Source: Sistotremastrum niveocremeum HHB9708
Lineage: Eukaryota > Basidiomycota > Agaricomycetes > Sistotremastrales > Sistotremastraceae
Reading direction: 5' to 3'
DNA length: 64,000 nucleotides
NCBI GenBank assembly: GCA_001630475.1
Contig: KV419399.1
Location: forward strand, 62,001-126,000
The position numbers were made by a program, and so were the translations under genes. Shown here in pieces: positions 25,019-37,824 of the stretch; the stretch's first letter is position 1, and each line of letters begins with the position of its first letter. The notes beneath the pieces were generated by a model. The model did not search any database. It was not told the origin of the DNA and saw nothing but the letters and a program-made list of their open reading frames with translations.

Positions 25019-25892
25019 CGGCGAAGAGTTCGACGAGCGGCTCTCCTAAGAGTCGTTGAGGGTGAGTGTGCAGTCATGACGTGCCGAGCGGGGCTCCTAC
25101 CGATCTAGACAAGGGAAACCCGAGGGGAACGTTCATAATGCGGACAGGTCAGGCGGCCACCGCGAGCAGTTTGCCAACCGACGACGGTATAAGAGTGAAC
25201 TGCCAGGCAGCCAGCACGATGAGGTTGAAAAAAAAGAGTTTGTGGAAGCAATTTTCTGGCTATGATGTCACGCCGAGAGCTGGTGGTGTGTTCGGCAGCG
25301 GACGGAGGGCTAGAATGCTGGACGAGAAACAAGGAACGACAGTAAGAGAGAGGCCGACGATGAGGAAGACGTCTAGCTCGCTGTGGGTGTCGCCTTGGAC
25401 AAGAGGTCGGCACGATGAGCGAATAATTGCGGCTCCACTTTAGGGAGGGAACCGATGTCGGCCAATTTGTCGTAAGAAGCTCCACAGTATTTAGCCGACA
25501 TCGTGGTCGTCGTCGTCAGTCTCAACGATGAGCTCGACATCCAGTCCATCGTCGCCGTCGTCGAATTTGCAAGTAAAAAATAGGGTCGGACTCACGTTCT
25601 CGAGCCTCGACAAATCTACATTGCTTACCCATCTTCTCAGGCACTCAGCCGCCGACGCACCCGAATATATGCGACCCTGCTAGTGATATCCGAAATCACA
25701 CGCCCTGACTTTGACCGTATCATCATCAACTCTCTGGACGTCGTCTCAATCAACCCCCAGAACACTCTGCTTTATGACCCTGTACGTCTGGCCCCAGGAC
25801 AGAATGAAGCCTTTGGATTCTCGAGGAGATCCCGTGAATACACCGACTGGCATCTCTCGCACAAACTGACTAGTGTGGTCTAGCATGCAACT
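25019..25892. other. Intergenic between divergent genes
   Basis: About 870 bases between the RRM gene (leftward) and the F-box gene (rightward), so it probably holds both promoters and perhaps upstream noncoding or short coding exons. A minus-strand frame starting MSAKYCGASYDKLADIG at 25502 is open for about 40 codons and could be an extra 5' exon or a separate small gene; this is not resolved. Confidence 0.35.
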
Positions 25893-27811
25893 ATGGTTGT
25901 CAGAACATTCCTCTCTCTTGCTGAGGAACTCATTATAATGATTCTATGCCATCTTGACACGAAAGATATCGACTCTTGTTCGCGAGTGAGCAGTACGACC
26001 CATTTGGTGCTCTGCCACCACTCTGACCTCGCTCTGTTATGAGGTGTGCAAGCGACTGCGGGAGGTCACAAAGCGATCATCACTATTGAAACATCTTGTT
26101 CGACTTAGGGCCGCTCGAGTTGATGATCTGTCCTTGCCTTATACTTCTCTGCCAGAGCGTTGGGCCAAGCTACGCTCCAGAGAGGAGGCGTGGACGTCTA
26201 CCAAATGGTACAGCAAACAGACGCTGCAGCTAGGCTCTCCCTTTGGAGCCTACGAGATGGAAGGTGGAGTTTTTGCGTGTTCTCCTGAAGGCTCTAGCTG
26301 TCTACAATTCACCGTTCTGTCAACCGTCGGATCCCCAGCACCTCAGAGCTGGCAACACGATCTAGATGGCATGGAGCTGGCCGATTTCACCTTTGATTGC
26401 GACCAGGACCTTCTTTGTATGGTCGAACGCAGTACTCAACGGCACGTTTGTGATTTTGGTCGTTATTTTTGGGAGCACTCACCCCTATTCCAGGGAGTCC
26501 CCCTTTCTGATCCACTTGCGAAGCCTGTCGGAGAACAAACCACATCCCTTGGCGGCAGAATGTATCCTACGCTGTCCCTCATTGTTCCAACATCACTGGC
26601 AAGGCGAAATGTTGGGGTACTACGTGCTATTTACTATCCAGATCTACGACGATCTTGTTGGATGTCTATATCAACTCCTTCCCCTCGGCGGAAGTGACGT
26701 CATGACAGTCTGGAATTGGCGTACTGGTCAAGAATTATGGGTAAGAATGCGCAACGAGGCTTCTTTTCCGATACTCACGCGAAATCACATCCAGACAATT
26801 GACTCGGGCGATGATCGATACATGGACTTCACTTTCTTATCCCGACCAGCAGTTATGTTGTGTTCAGTCGTCACCCCTTCATTCAAATTTGTTACATGGG
26901 AACCAGAAAATCCAAGCCAAGTCACGACAATCACTCTCGGTCTCCCACCCGTCGGCGACGATAGTGAAGTTGGGCGCCTGCAATGCCATTCAAACCCGGC
27001 CCCTAACCGTCGAAGACGCTCGCTGACATCCAACCCCTATAAATCATCAATCAGCTTCGTTCCCTCGTCCGAAGACCGAATTTTAGCGTTCTCATGTACC
27101 GTGCTGCTTCCTCTAATCAACGATACCGACTCCGATCTCTTTTATATGCTCTTCATATCTGCCTCGGAACTCGAAAAATCTATCTCAAAATGGCTTACTT
27201 CCGCGCGGGCTGAGTCAGTAGGACACGAGACGCAAGGGGATCGACTGCTTGAAGTGTCACGATGTTGGGAATCTTGGGGTCCCGAAATCACGCGGTGGAT
27301 CCCTGATGCACGACCGTTTGGGTGGGCTGTCTGCAGTCGAGGACTGCGCTTCGCCTGCAGTGACCCCTACGACGAAGGTGACTCGCGCAGGATCATGACC
27401 ATTGATTTCAACCCCCACAACTTTCCCGAAGGTGTCGCAGACGAGCCTCAGGCTGGCGTTACCATGTACGACACACGTGACCGACTCATCTCTCGACTAT
27501 CCGGGCTGGACGCATTCACTGAGCCCGTGATTTCCTCATTACCCTGTGTCATTCGAACGAGTATCGAACGCGTCCATGACAGCATGGGTGTGATGATGAA
27601 CGATGATTATATAGTGGCCATGCAAGTTGGGACATCAAGTAATGTGAGTGTGATGGCATGACCGACGGCCGAACCTCATTGAACAAAATTTCAGATATCA
27701 AAGTTGGAGATCCTCAATATGGTAGAAGCTGTTCAGAGTGAGGGCTCCACAGCTTACGATCGTTCAGCCGAATGCGAGGGGAGTGACAGTGAATCGAGTT
27801 ACAAGAAATGA
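25893..27811 (+). CDS. F-box protein
   Basis: Probable substrate receptor of an SCF ubiquitin ligase. The start MVVRTFLSLAEELIIMI leads into an F-box (LCHLDTKDIDSCSR, then VCKRLREVTKRSSLLKHLV after the first intron at about 26011-26041). A long region of beta-propeller-like sequence follows, typical of fungal F-box proteins: HLRSLSENKPHPLAA, VMTVWNWRTGQELW, FVTWEPENPS, PFGWAVCSRGLRFACSDPYD. Other introns are about 26742-26795 and 27643-27694; the last exon ends SDSESSYKK at 27811. The intron between about 26440 and 26493 only keeps frame if the donor is GC instead of GT, or if another boundary is used, so that junction is uncertain. The substrate cannot be told. Confidence 0.72.
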
Positions 27812-27913
27812 TCTCCGGAGAACTCAGGTGTATGATAGTGAGAGCGAAACAGAACTATAAGATTATGATAATACGAGTACAGGATAGGATACAATAGATA
27901 ATAAATAATGCGA

Positions 27914-28507
27914 CTATTTCGCAGTGGACGAGAATTTGGTGACCGACTTAGTGCCCTCGGAAATGGCGTGCTTGGACAATTCACCGGGCAAGATAAGACG
28001 GACAGAAGTTTGAATCTCTCGTGATGAGATCGTCGACTTCTTGGAGTATGATGCGAGTTCTGGATGAAAGTCAGTGCGCAGTTCCAGAACGCGAGAAGGA
28101 TAGAACGCACTGGATGCTTCTGAAGCGATGCGCTCGAAGATATCGTTTACGAAGGAGTTAAGGATGGCCATGGCCTTGTTGGAGATACCAGTGTCAGGGT
28201 GCACCTGTTTGAGCACTGCGGACAAGTTAGAACCGTATATTCATGAGTCAATGGAGCCACATACCCTTGTAGATGTAGGAAGAGTAAGTCTCCTTTCGAG
28301 ACTTCTTGCGACGCGCTTTCTTGTCGCCCTCCGCAGCCACAGGAGCCGTCTTCTTCGACGTCTTCTTGGCAGCTTTGGAACCTTCGGTGGTCTTAGCTGG
28401 GGCCTTAGACGCGGTGGAGGCAGGGGCTTTTCCAGCAGTGGAAGCAGGTTCTGATAATCGTCAGAACCGCGTCGAAACAAAGGTAAAATGAACATACTGG
28501 GTGCCAT
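27914..28507 (-). CDS. Histone H2B
   Basis: Core histone H2B of 148 residues. Exons: 28507-28498 (ten bases only), 28450-28265, 28215-28111 and 28059-27914. The Lys/Ala-rich tail ([20 protein letters not shown]) runs into [19 protein letters not shown], then [40 protein letters not shown], ending VTKFSSTAK. The Lys of the VTKF segment is the conserved C-terminal ubiquitination site of H2B (Lys123 in yeast). It is transcribed away from H2A from a shared promoter. No changes to the histone fold are seen. Confidence 0.97.
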
Positions 28508-28768
28508 GTCTGATGGGGTAGAAAAGATGGAGTGTAAGGGGTGCTGGCACGGGGGAAAGATGGATGGATGCGGAGGCTTCCAAGTCGCGCCTCTTTATAC
28601 CATGGGTAATGTTTGCTGGTATTTGTCCGGTAACATCAACTTTCACGCGTGGGAACTCCGGCGACAGGTCTGTGACATATATAAAGCCTCGACGCGTCGA
28701 GCAGAGAGTAACTTCACGCCCCCTCACTCGCTCACAACCTCCTCCGCCACTTTATCAACAAAATCACC
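28508..28768. promoter_or_regulatory. Shared divergent H2A/H2B promoter
   Basis: About 260 bases between the two start codons. Toward H2A a TATATAAA lies near 28677-28684; toward H2B a TATAAA lies on the minus strand at 28594-28599. Between or beside them are two ACGCGT sites, at 28645-28650 and 28692-28697; the second sits in a palindrome TCGACGCGTCGA. ACGCGT is the fungal G1/S MCB element, which fits S-phase expression of core histones. Sites are seen; their use is inferred. Confidence 0.65.
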
Positions 28769-29332
<564 letters not shown>

Positions 29333-31033
29333 GCTTCGACTCGTTCACTTTTGTTCTGGTTATTATTCGACATCTGTACTTGTACCCTGTAATACTCTAT
29401 TGCCCTATCTATGTCCATCTGCACAAGTCTCAGGTATGAGCTGTTTTCATGCGGTGTCCATCTTTGCAATTATCGAAGCTATATCGAGATCTCGAGATGA
29501 TCATATGAGGCTTATCCGGCCTCCCTCATAACTTATAAGCAATTGAATAGCCTGCGAGAACATGTACTGTACATTGAAGTGTGCAGTCTCAGTCCGGAGA
29601 CAGCGATGAAGACATCAACGCGCAGCGGCGTCGCTCGTCGAATCTATTCGCAGTTGGCATATGTAGTGAGGTCTGTAATCAACCTCTGGATCTCTTTATT
29701 AAAATTAAGCCCAAAAATGCTAACTTACTGCAACCCAAGATAAAGAAAGGGTATCACAATTTTTCATTCGCCGGAGCATAACATACATGGACTTACATCT
29801 CCCAAGTACTGTGCATAAGTTTACAACAATCTTCGGATGAACCGAATCAATAAGGACGCCAAGTTATCGCGCGAAGCGATGGAGTGTCAAAAATTGGTGG
29901 AAGCCACAGTCCAAGAGTAGTCTGAATCGAGTTTCGTATGCAGAACATACGAGCCGCGAAGTGCACTAAAGGACGGCCATAAAATCATGCCAAGCATTGC
30001 TCAAGCCTTCATACGCTTCACGACAGAAGTACCCAGCACACCACTTGCTAGGCGCACATCGCTCAAGCATAGAGGCCGCCAACCGTCTGCTCGCTATCGA
30101 GCCCGTTGGAAAGGATTTCTTCACATGCTAAGACCGAATACCTCTACGACACCCACAAGGGTATCGCAATAATAAACGATCCACACAGAAGCTAGTAGGT
30201 CCTAAGAGAAGATTAGTCTTGCTCGACGATATGACCAATGAACGCTTACGATTAGGCCGTTTGGGGTACGACAACGAGACGGTTAGTTCTCTTGTCAAGT
30301 ACAATATCGTGTATGGCTCGCCGTGGTCTGAGGTCTTACTTCACTTCCTCTGCCGGGCCTGCCTCAACGGGCTTCAATAGTGCTCCGGGGGGGTTGCCTT
30401 CAACATCCTACGTGACGCTCAAAACGTAATGCAGTCCTGTTCTGCTTCTACCATCCAATGATACCTCAGTTCCATCTAGACGGAAGTCGACTTCGACCTT
30501 AACCGTGTATGAAGAGGAACACGAAGCGCGATCGACTCGATGCAATGCGACAACATGATTATAAAAGCCGCCCAGTCCCCACGACGTTTCCCAAATCTGA
30601 AACCGACGACCCTCACTCTGAGACAGAGATCTCCGGGCAGAAAGCCGATGCAGATGTGTTTCTGGTGCGTCGCTGGACGAGTTAACCTCCGGTTCAGCTA
30701 GAACCTATCGAGGGGGACTAGACGCTCAGACCTTAGCCCGCTCGCAAGTATAGAGGAGGCGAGCTCCCCTGTGCGTGACGAGCAACGCGGCCTTCGGACT
30801 GTGGTGGTAAGGAGAAAGAGAAAAGATTTCCGGGCGGAGTCCAAACTTTTAAATCTTGGCGCCGAGGAGTTACGTAAGACACGCACGAGGTAAATAGCCG
30901 ACCCCTCGCTTTCGTTGCTTCCCATCCCAGCCATCGTCGCTGCCGTCGCTCCCTTTTTCTCGTTCACCTCTTTTTCTTCTCTTCAAAGCTTTCATTACCA
31001 ACTTTCTTGTCTCTTCTCAACGCTGCGTACGAA
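29333..31033. other. Gene-poor 1.7 kb stretch
   Basis: No gene recognised. Open frames are short and unlike known proteins. Near 30900-31033 the DNA becomes pyrimidine-rich (CT tracts) just before the next gene, as is common in fungal promoters. I looked for tRNA-like cloverleaf ends and terminal repeats and found none I would defend. Confidence 0.4.
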
Positions 31034-32293
31034 ATGGCCAACGAAAAAGATGAAGTCAACATTCCTCTCAACTCCTTCGATGAAGCCAATGGTGACCATG
31101 CTCCTGTCTCTCCTCTGCCCGCCCCTTCGTCCCAGGCGAAGCCAAAACCAAAGCTTTCTGCTACCATCATCATCCCAATATGGATCGTCCTCTCATCATG
31201 CGTCATCATCTACAACAAGTATATCTACAGCGCCATGAACTTCAAATACCCTGTTTTCCTTGTTACCTGGCATTTGATTTTTGCTGTGAGTTTCACCCCC
31301 TATGTATCTCTTTAGAGTCCTCATTATCTACCAGGCTATTGGTACACGCGTACTGCAAAGAACCACAAATTTGCTGGACGGCGTCAAAGACGCTAACGTG
31401 ACGAAGGACAAATTCATATACTCGATTCTCCCAATCGGCTTCCTCTTCTCTGGCTCTTTAGTACTCTCAAACAGTGCTTACCTCCACCTCTCAGTCGCCT
31501 TCATCCAAATGCTCAAGGTAATGCTCGCCATCAAACCATCTGATTCCGTTCCTGACCTTTTTGTTCGGCTTCAGGCTTTCAATCCCGTCGCCATTCTCCT
31601 CATCTCATTTGCTTTCCGCCTACAGGAACCAAATAGAAAACTTATTCTTATTGTACTGATGATTTCGTGCGGCGTCTCAATCGCTTCTTATGGCGAGCTG
31701 GAGTTCGATATTCTGGGCTTTATTATCCAGTCATTGGCGGTCATCGTGCGTCCCGTTTTCATCAATGATCAGCTCCATCTCATAGCCTCTATAGTTTGAG
31801 TCGTCAAGACTGGTGATGATTCAGCTTCTTTTGCACGGGCAAAAGATGGATCCTCTTGTATCACTGCATTACTATGCACCTGTATGCGCTGCAATCAATC
31901 TGCTCATATTGCCATTTGCCGAAGGTTTGGAGCCTTTCTACGCGCTGAGCTCGGTTGGCTTCTGGGTTTTCCTCTCGAACGCGCTGATTGCATTCTCATT
32001 GAATGTCGCCGCTGTGTTCCTCGTTGGCGTGGGAAGCGGTCTCATCCTGACGCTTGCTGGCGTGTTCAAAGTACGCTACTCGACTTACGTATCTGCACAA
32101 TACTGACCACGCTGCAGGATATCCTACTGATCACGGGCAGTGTGCTCATTTTCGGAAATTCCATTGCGCCATTGCAAGTTTTTGGTGAGAACATTCTCCA
32201 TAACCATCTCGCTTCTTTGACTAATACGAGCGTTTAGGATATTCCATCGCTCTTGCAGGGCTTGTTCTCTTCAAAACGGCCGGCGGCCGATAA
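31034..32293 (+). CDS. Sugar-phosphate / nucleotide-sugar transporter, TPT (SLC35) family
   Basis: Ten-helix-type carrier of the triose-phosphate translocator family, probably in Golgi or ER membranes, exchanging a phosphorylated sugar or nucleotide sugar; the substrate cannot be read from sequence. Six phase-consistent exons: 31034-31285, 31335-31517, 31575-31745, 31795-32070, 32118-32184 and 32238-32293, 334 residues in all. Family motifs seen: VIIYNKYIYSAMNFKYPVFL, LSNSAYLHLSVAFIQMLKA, RLVMIQLLLHGQKMDPLVSL, YYAPVCA, and the end GYSIALAGLVLFKTAGGR. Length and hydrophobic pattern fit a complete member. The acidic 40-residue N-terminus is likely cytosolic. Confidence 0.9.
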
Positions 32294-32672
32294 GTCAATT
32301 ACGACTGAAAACCTTTCATCATCGATACAATACTGCCACTGCTTACGGTCATAGTGTATGCCACATCCTACATATCCCTGGACATTTGGGCGAGCGTCGG
32401 CTCATAGAGTTATAATATAGACGCCTCTCTTCTTCTTGGTGTATAGTCGGGCTCCTCTTACTTCTTTCTCTCATATGTAATAGATCTCCCAGTTTTACCA
32501 TTGTCGTGTCCAAATGTACCCCCGTCATGCTCTACGTGTTTGCTTAGGAAGTCGACAGGGACACGCTGCTGAGACACGCGGAGCCAAGCGTCTCCGGCGC
32601 CGATAGTGGTACTAGTACTTGTATCCGGTCAGATAATGGCACTCATTGAAGCCAGGAGCCCCCACAAGCGAC

Positions 32673-34681
32673 ATGACTACAACGGCGACCATGATTCATG
32701 AAGAGGTGCTTGGGCGTTCCTATAGAATTCTCGAGGGAGCTCATTGGCTTTCTAGATTGCGGCCCCGCCGAGGGCACTTCGGTCGAACAGTAATACCGCA
32801 GAGTCATTGGCTGCTCAGAACGGAGACGACATCGAGCTACCCACAATTCTCACAAGCACTGAGTCGAGGAGTAGCTCACCGAAACACCCTGATCCATCTC
32901 ATTTTTCTACTGCGAAAACACCGGCTATTCGACAAAAGGCACACATTCAATTTTTCGCTTTATGCTATAGCATATTTCTTGCGGGTTGGAACGATGGTAC
33001 GACTGGGCCCCTGTTACCAACGATCCAGAGATTCTATCATGTTGGTTTCGCTGTGGTCTCTATCCTTTTCATCTGCAATTGTGTGGTGCGTGTGGATTAT
33101 GTCGGGGAGCATATATGGTGTCCTAAAGACGGAATAGGGTTTCATAAGTGGTGCAGCCCTGAACGTCTTCTTGACGGATAAGTTTGGCTTCGGAAAGGTG
33201 AGCATCGTTACGAACTTCTGTAATCATACCTAATTCAAGGAAAGACCATTGTGCTAGGTGCCGAAACCCCTTAGCAGCCCGATAAGCGTTATTTAGAATG
33301 CATACAGGATCTATCTGTCAAACTATTGGTTATGCAGTTCAAGCACCCGCCCCTCCATTTCCGGTTCTGGCACTGGGATACGTTATCAATGGCTTCGGAA
33401 TATCACTCCAGGACGCTCAAGCGAATGGTTTTGTTGCATCTTTACAAGAAAATGCTGCTGCTAAGATGGGGATCTTACACGCTGCTTATGGTGAGCTCTC
33501 CGTCCCCTTTTTGTTTTGTTTTTCTCAACAGAATGCAGGAGGGGGCGCACTGATCTCGCCTTTGGTGGCGACGCATTTCGCATCTCAGAAGCACTGGTCA
33601 TTCCATTTCTTATGCTCGTGCGCCATTGCATTCACCAATACCATACTCCTCGTATGGGTATTCAGATTCAAGACTCAAAATGGTTCGTCATCCGTTAGTG
33701 CTCGATCTTTGTGACGATGCTGATTTAGATCATACGCAGAGGCCCTCGCTGAGATCGGAGAAGCTTCTACGGAGACTGATGAATCACAGCAAAGCAAATA
33801 CAGTCAGATTTGGAAGACCAAGAATGTCCATTTGTTGGCAGCGTTCATCCTCGTATATGTTGGTAGGTGTCGTTCCAAACCTTTTCTACATATTATCGAC
33901 CTATGAGAAACAGGTGTTGAAGTAACGACGGGAGGTTCGTCTTCCAGGCATCCACAATGTTTCTCCTAACACAGCGCATTCACAGGTTGGATCGTCACCT
34001 ACATCATCCAGGAGCGAGGCGGAGGTCCCTCCTCTGGTTACATCTCCTCTGGCTTCTTCGGTGGTTTGACAGTCGGTAGACTGGCATTATTGTGGGTCAA
34101 TAAAACGGTGAGGTCTATATTCTCACGACAATCCCCTTTTGTCTGACATATGACGCGAAAGGTTGGGGAACGAAGAGTTATTTGGCTTTACAGCATTCTA
34201 GCAATTGCGTGAGATACCTTAGACAACCGCCGCTGAGGATGACTTTGAAACCGGTCTTGTAGACTCGAGCTGACGATCTGGTTCGTGCCATCTCTGATCG
34301 GAAATGCGGTGGCCGTCTCCATCATCGGTGTTCTGCTGGGGCCCATGTATCCGATTGTAATGAACTACGCGGGATGGATTCTTCCTGGGTGGTTATTAAC
34401 GGGTGCCATTGGCTGGATCGCCGGATTCGGCCAAGCAGGTAGTGCCATACTGCCATTCTTGTCAGTCCGTCATCTTCATGGCTTATGTCCTACTGATGAC
34501 ACGCACGTAGGACTGGCATGCTGGCAAGTAAATTTGGAATACACACGCTGCAACCTTTGTAAGTATCGGCGAGTAGTACCGTAGGATGTATGCTGATGAC
34601 CTCCGTAGGCTTGTTGCCATGATGGCGTTAATGATTGGACTGTGGTGGCTCGTCCCTCCAGTCCAACGGCGGACAGAGTAG
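32673..34681 (+). CDS. Major facilitator superfamily transporter
   Basis: Proton-coupled or facilitative small-molecule carrier. The start MTTTATMIHEE at 32673 is followed by an intron (32706-32818), then NGDDIELPTIL and the first helices: FALCYSIFLAGWNDGTTGPL, then VVSILFICNCV, GFISGAALNVFLTDKFGFGK. Later parts are QTIGYAVQAPAPPFPVLALG, GFGISLQDAQANGF, WIVTYIIQERGGG, SGFFGGLTVGRLALLWVNK, SIIGVLLGPMYPIVMN and GWIAGFGQAGSAILPF. This pattern resembles the yeast Bsc6/fucose-permease-like group of MFS proteins. Exon 2 runs 32819-33085 and exon 3 33138-33197; the junction between 33197 and about 33309 does not resolve in a simple phase and may hide a small exon. Stop at 34679-34681. Confidence 0.8.
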
Positions 34682-35333
34682 GATTTTGAAATGGCTGATG
34701 TAGCATTTAGACAATTATTTCTCTTGTACTTGAATGCATGCATGTATAATGCCCCTGACTCATATTTTCGCCCGAGAAAGCAGAGCAGAGCGGGAAAGGA
34801 ACTGGATGACGGTTCTATATATTACGGTATTATTCCGCGTTTATAATTTAGACATCAAAAAGGTCACTTGGCGTGATAAAATAAATTGCACCCCACAGGC
34901 ACATTCGAGACAGATCGTCCAGACAGAGGAATGAAGCCAAGAATGCCCGCTTCCAACACAAGAGCTAGCGGGGAACCAGAGTCGACGTTGTAGTTGAAGT
35001 ATTCGTCACTGACGGATGCGGGTCTCTCCTTCTACCACATCAGAAATTGGCTAGTATGGCCGCTTTGCTGGCGCTTTGCTAAAATACCCCTCGTTACACT
35101 TCTCGGCGGGTTTATACAAGTTGGAGGAGCAGTGGCAATGAGCAAGGCGCGCAACCCAGGCTGCGGATCGCGGCGACGTCCCGTATTATCCTGATCGTCG
35201 ATTTTTGGCTCGAACTCACGTTTTGGAACGAAGAACATACTATGACAGTTTGATATCATGACAAGCCAAAGTTCGTCAGTTAACCCGTACTGCATCCCAC
35301 GGGATTCATAACGCATCTCAACAGAAGCAGGAT
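34682..35333. other. Unresolved region before the GTPase gene
   Basis: About 650 bases. A minus-strand open frame of 159 codons (35032-35511) overlaps the GTPase 5' end, but its translation shows no domain and its codons look random. The GTPase itself may have a 5' exon here, since its first open frame lacks an obvious ATG. Confidence 0.3.
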
Positions 35334-35334
35334 T

Positions 35335-37691
35335 TGGTTTCCGGAAAATGTTTGTCAGGTTCGGTACCGCCACATACTCTTCAATGGGCTGTCTTAGGCC
35401 TTCATAGTCCTGTAAAGGATAAAGAATCAAAGAAGCCAGAGCCCAGGTCGTCTCGAAGTTCTTCTGAGACGTCGCACAGCTCAATCTATGAGAGATTCGC
35501 AACGCAGCCATTGAGTCCTACGAAACCTGTGCCAGAAGGGATCGTGGACCCATCCACAAGCAAGAACAAGTTCGCCGATTATTTTGGAACATCCTCTCTA
35601 TTCTCCGATTTTTCATTCCGCCCTCTGCTCGAAGGTAAAGATGCAAGTGAGCTCGACTTCGAGAGCCCTACTGTGGAATGGAATCCGGTTATGCGTGTGT
35701 ACCGTCCTTCTATGGAAAAGCGCGCTCAAAGAATTGATTCAGGATTCAGAGTCCTGATCATTGGGAAGACAGGATGTGGAAAGACTACGATACTGGAGAA
35801 GATCTGCGGTGACGAAATCGTACGTGATTTAACATATCGATGAAGATCCGGATCACGACGTGGAATACACAGGCAGATGCGCCCAGTGAAAAGGTGATCT
35901 AATTCCAGAAATACCCTGAGAATATGAGTCTAAGAGTCTTGTTTGCACAGCGAGGACTTCACAATATTGAGAAAGAATTAATTTCTGTTGAAAACAATCT
36001 CTTCGTTGCACACGACTCTATGGGATTCGAAGCTGGTACAGAGAAGGAGATGAACATTGTTCTGGACTTCATCAAGCGCAGGTCAGAAGCGAAGGATCCG
36101 GCTGACCGCATCCACAGTATATGGTGAGCCCGTTCGAGTGCCTATATACCACATTCTTCACACTATGCCAGGTACTGTATGCAATCGGGGCCCAGGCCGG
36201 TTCAAAAGGCGGAGACAGTGTTCTTCAACAGTCGTCATGGCTCGGGTACGCTCAACTTCCACATCCGACCTTCAGATATATTTACGAAATGTTGTAGTCC
36301 CAGTCATTGCGATCTTGACCAAGTTCGATCTGCTCATGGAAGAGATGCAGCAGAAGGTCGAGGATGATGGAGAGCTAGAAGACGATGAAGCAGAAGAAGA
36401 GGCAGAGAAGCAAGCCACTGCGATATACGAGGAACACTTCAAGAAAGCGCTCATGAGCATGAAGTACCCGCCTACTCAGGTTATCAAGCTTTCCAATGGT
36501 AACTGTTCCCTGAATCGCATCTAGTGAACCACTGAATGTTCTTACAACCTAGCCAGTGCAGGTTGCAAAGAAAACAAATCAAGTTCTGGGAGATCTGGTT
36601 GACGCGACAATGTCATCGTTCACTGGTCTTGAGCGCGCTCGAATGAGGGCTCTCTTCGCAGCAGCTCAGCATATCGACGTGAATGCGAAGATTACTGTCA
36701 CCGTGGAGTGCGTCATCATTCCGCTCGTTTTGCCTGTACTAAATATCTTATCAGACATTTACCTATATGTACGAGTTTTTTACGGAAGGTCCCTGACTGT
36801 GATGTTAACATGATTCCTGTCATCTGTAGTCAGCTATCTTCTGGGAAGAAAGGTCGAGCATCTGGATGTTCAAAGAAGAGTGGTCTCTTATTGGTATTCC
36901 ATCGCATCTATCCCATTCCCGAGCGAAAAGGCAAGTAATGGGTCAGTGCAAGCGCTCCTTCACTAAGATCGTAGCGTTTTTTCAAGGCTTCCGAAATTTT
37001 TACGAGAGAGTTTTCTGTGGAACAATACTTCCACAATTACGACTATCGCATTGGTGCACAACAGAGAAAACTCGCAGAATCTTCTCGATTTTGTGGGAGC
37101 GCCGTTGTAGCCCTTCGTTCGTATTCGCTTTGTGCATGATACGGACGCAGGCCATCTCAATAACCTTTAGACTTGCTCATCATCCTGGCTGTCTTGTGGA
37201 CTCGTCCCAAGGGCACATTCAATTCATATTCTCGTGTCGATGATCTGGTCAGAAAGTATAAAGCGTCACCTATTTTCAAGGAGCTCGAGAAGGAGGTTCG
37301 CGACGGTTACGGGACGACGTCTGTTGAGGCCCTCGCGAACGATAAGCCTGGTATTGTGGAACACTTCATCCAGCTCGTACTGGGAAAATATGGTAAGTCC
37401 AGTTCATTTGACTCATTCCAGCACCGCGAGTCATCTCCGTCCCAACAGGTGCTTTTTTGGATAGTGTTGAACTGTGATTGCATACTCGGATTCCACGATT
37501 TCCATGGCTGGATGATACCGACTTGCAAACCTTTACGCGTGCAGCATTTACACAGACACCAGCATGGCTGTCTGAGTATCGATCATCGCGCATCTGAAAT
37601 TGGCTGCCACCAGCGGACGTTCCGGACCCTCTTTCGGAGCTCGGACTGCCGCATTTCCGACTCTCTCACTCCTATCTCTGCGATTGCGTAG
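35335..37691 (+). CDS. Predicted P-loop GTPase of unknown role (ends approximate)
   Basis: A GTP-binding protein with G1 IIGKTGCGKTTIL near 35758-35796, G3 HDSMGFEAG near 36010 (DxxG as DSMG) and G4 LTKFDLL near 36315. These belong to the TRAFAC-type G domain. A Ser-rich N-terminal segment comes before it (SRSSSETSHSSIYERF), and an acidic helical insert (EDDEAEEEAEKQATA) follows G4. The C-terminal half has helical sequence (ERARMRALFAAAQHIDVNAK; VDDLVRKYKASPIFKELE) as in a poorly studied family seen in mushroom genomes. Multiple introns; the start codon and last exons are not fixed, so the coordinates are approximate. No established partner or pathway. Confidence 0.6.
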
Positions 37692-37824
37692 TCGAGGATG
37701 TACAAAGTCCATCTCATCCGATAATGCAATTCATTTGTCAGATAACGTGCTACACTCTCGTCATTTGAAGCAGCCGATTCAAGAGTGATTCGCGCCCTCT
37801 TGCAGTCGATCACAGATCACTGGC

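Noticed and set aside
28233-28454. Plus-strand frames within the H2B gene
   Set aside because: Shadows of the strongly biased H2B codons on the opposite strand.
35032-35511. 159-codon minus-strand open frame
   Set aside because: No domain, no support from neighbours, and it overlaps the 5' part of the GTPase gene on the other strand.
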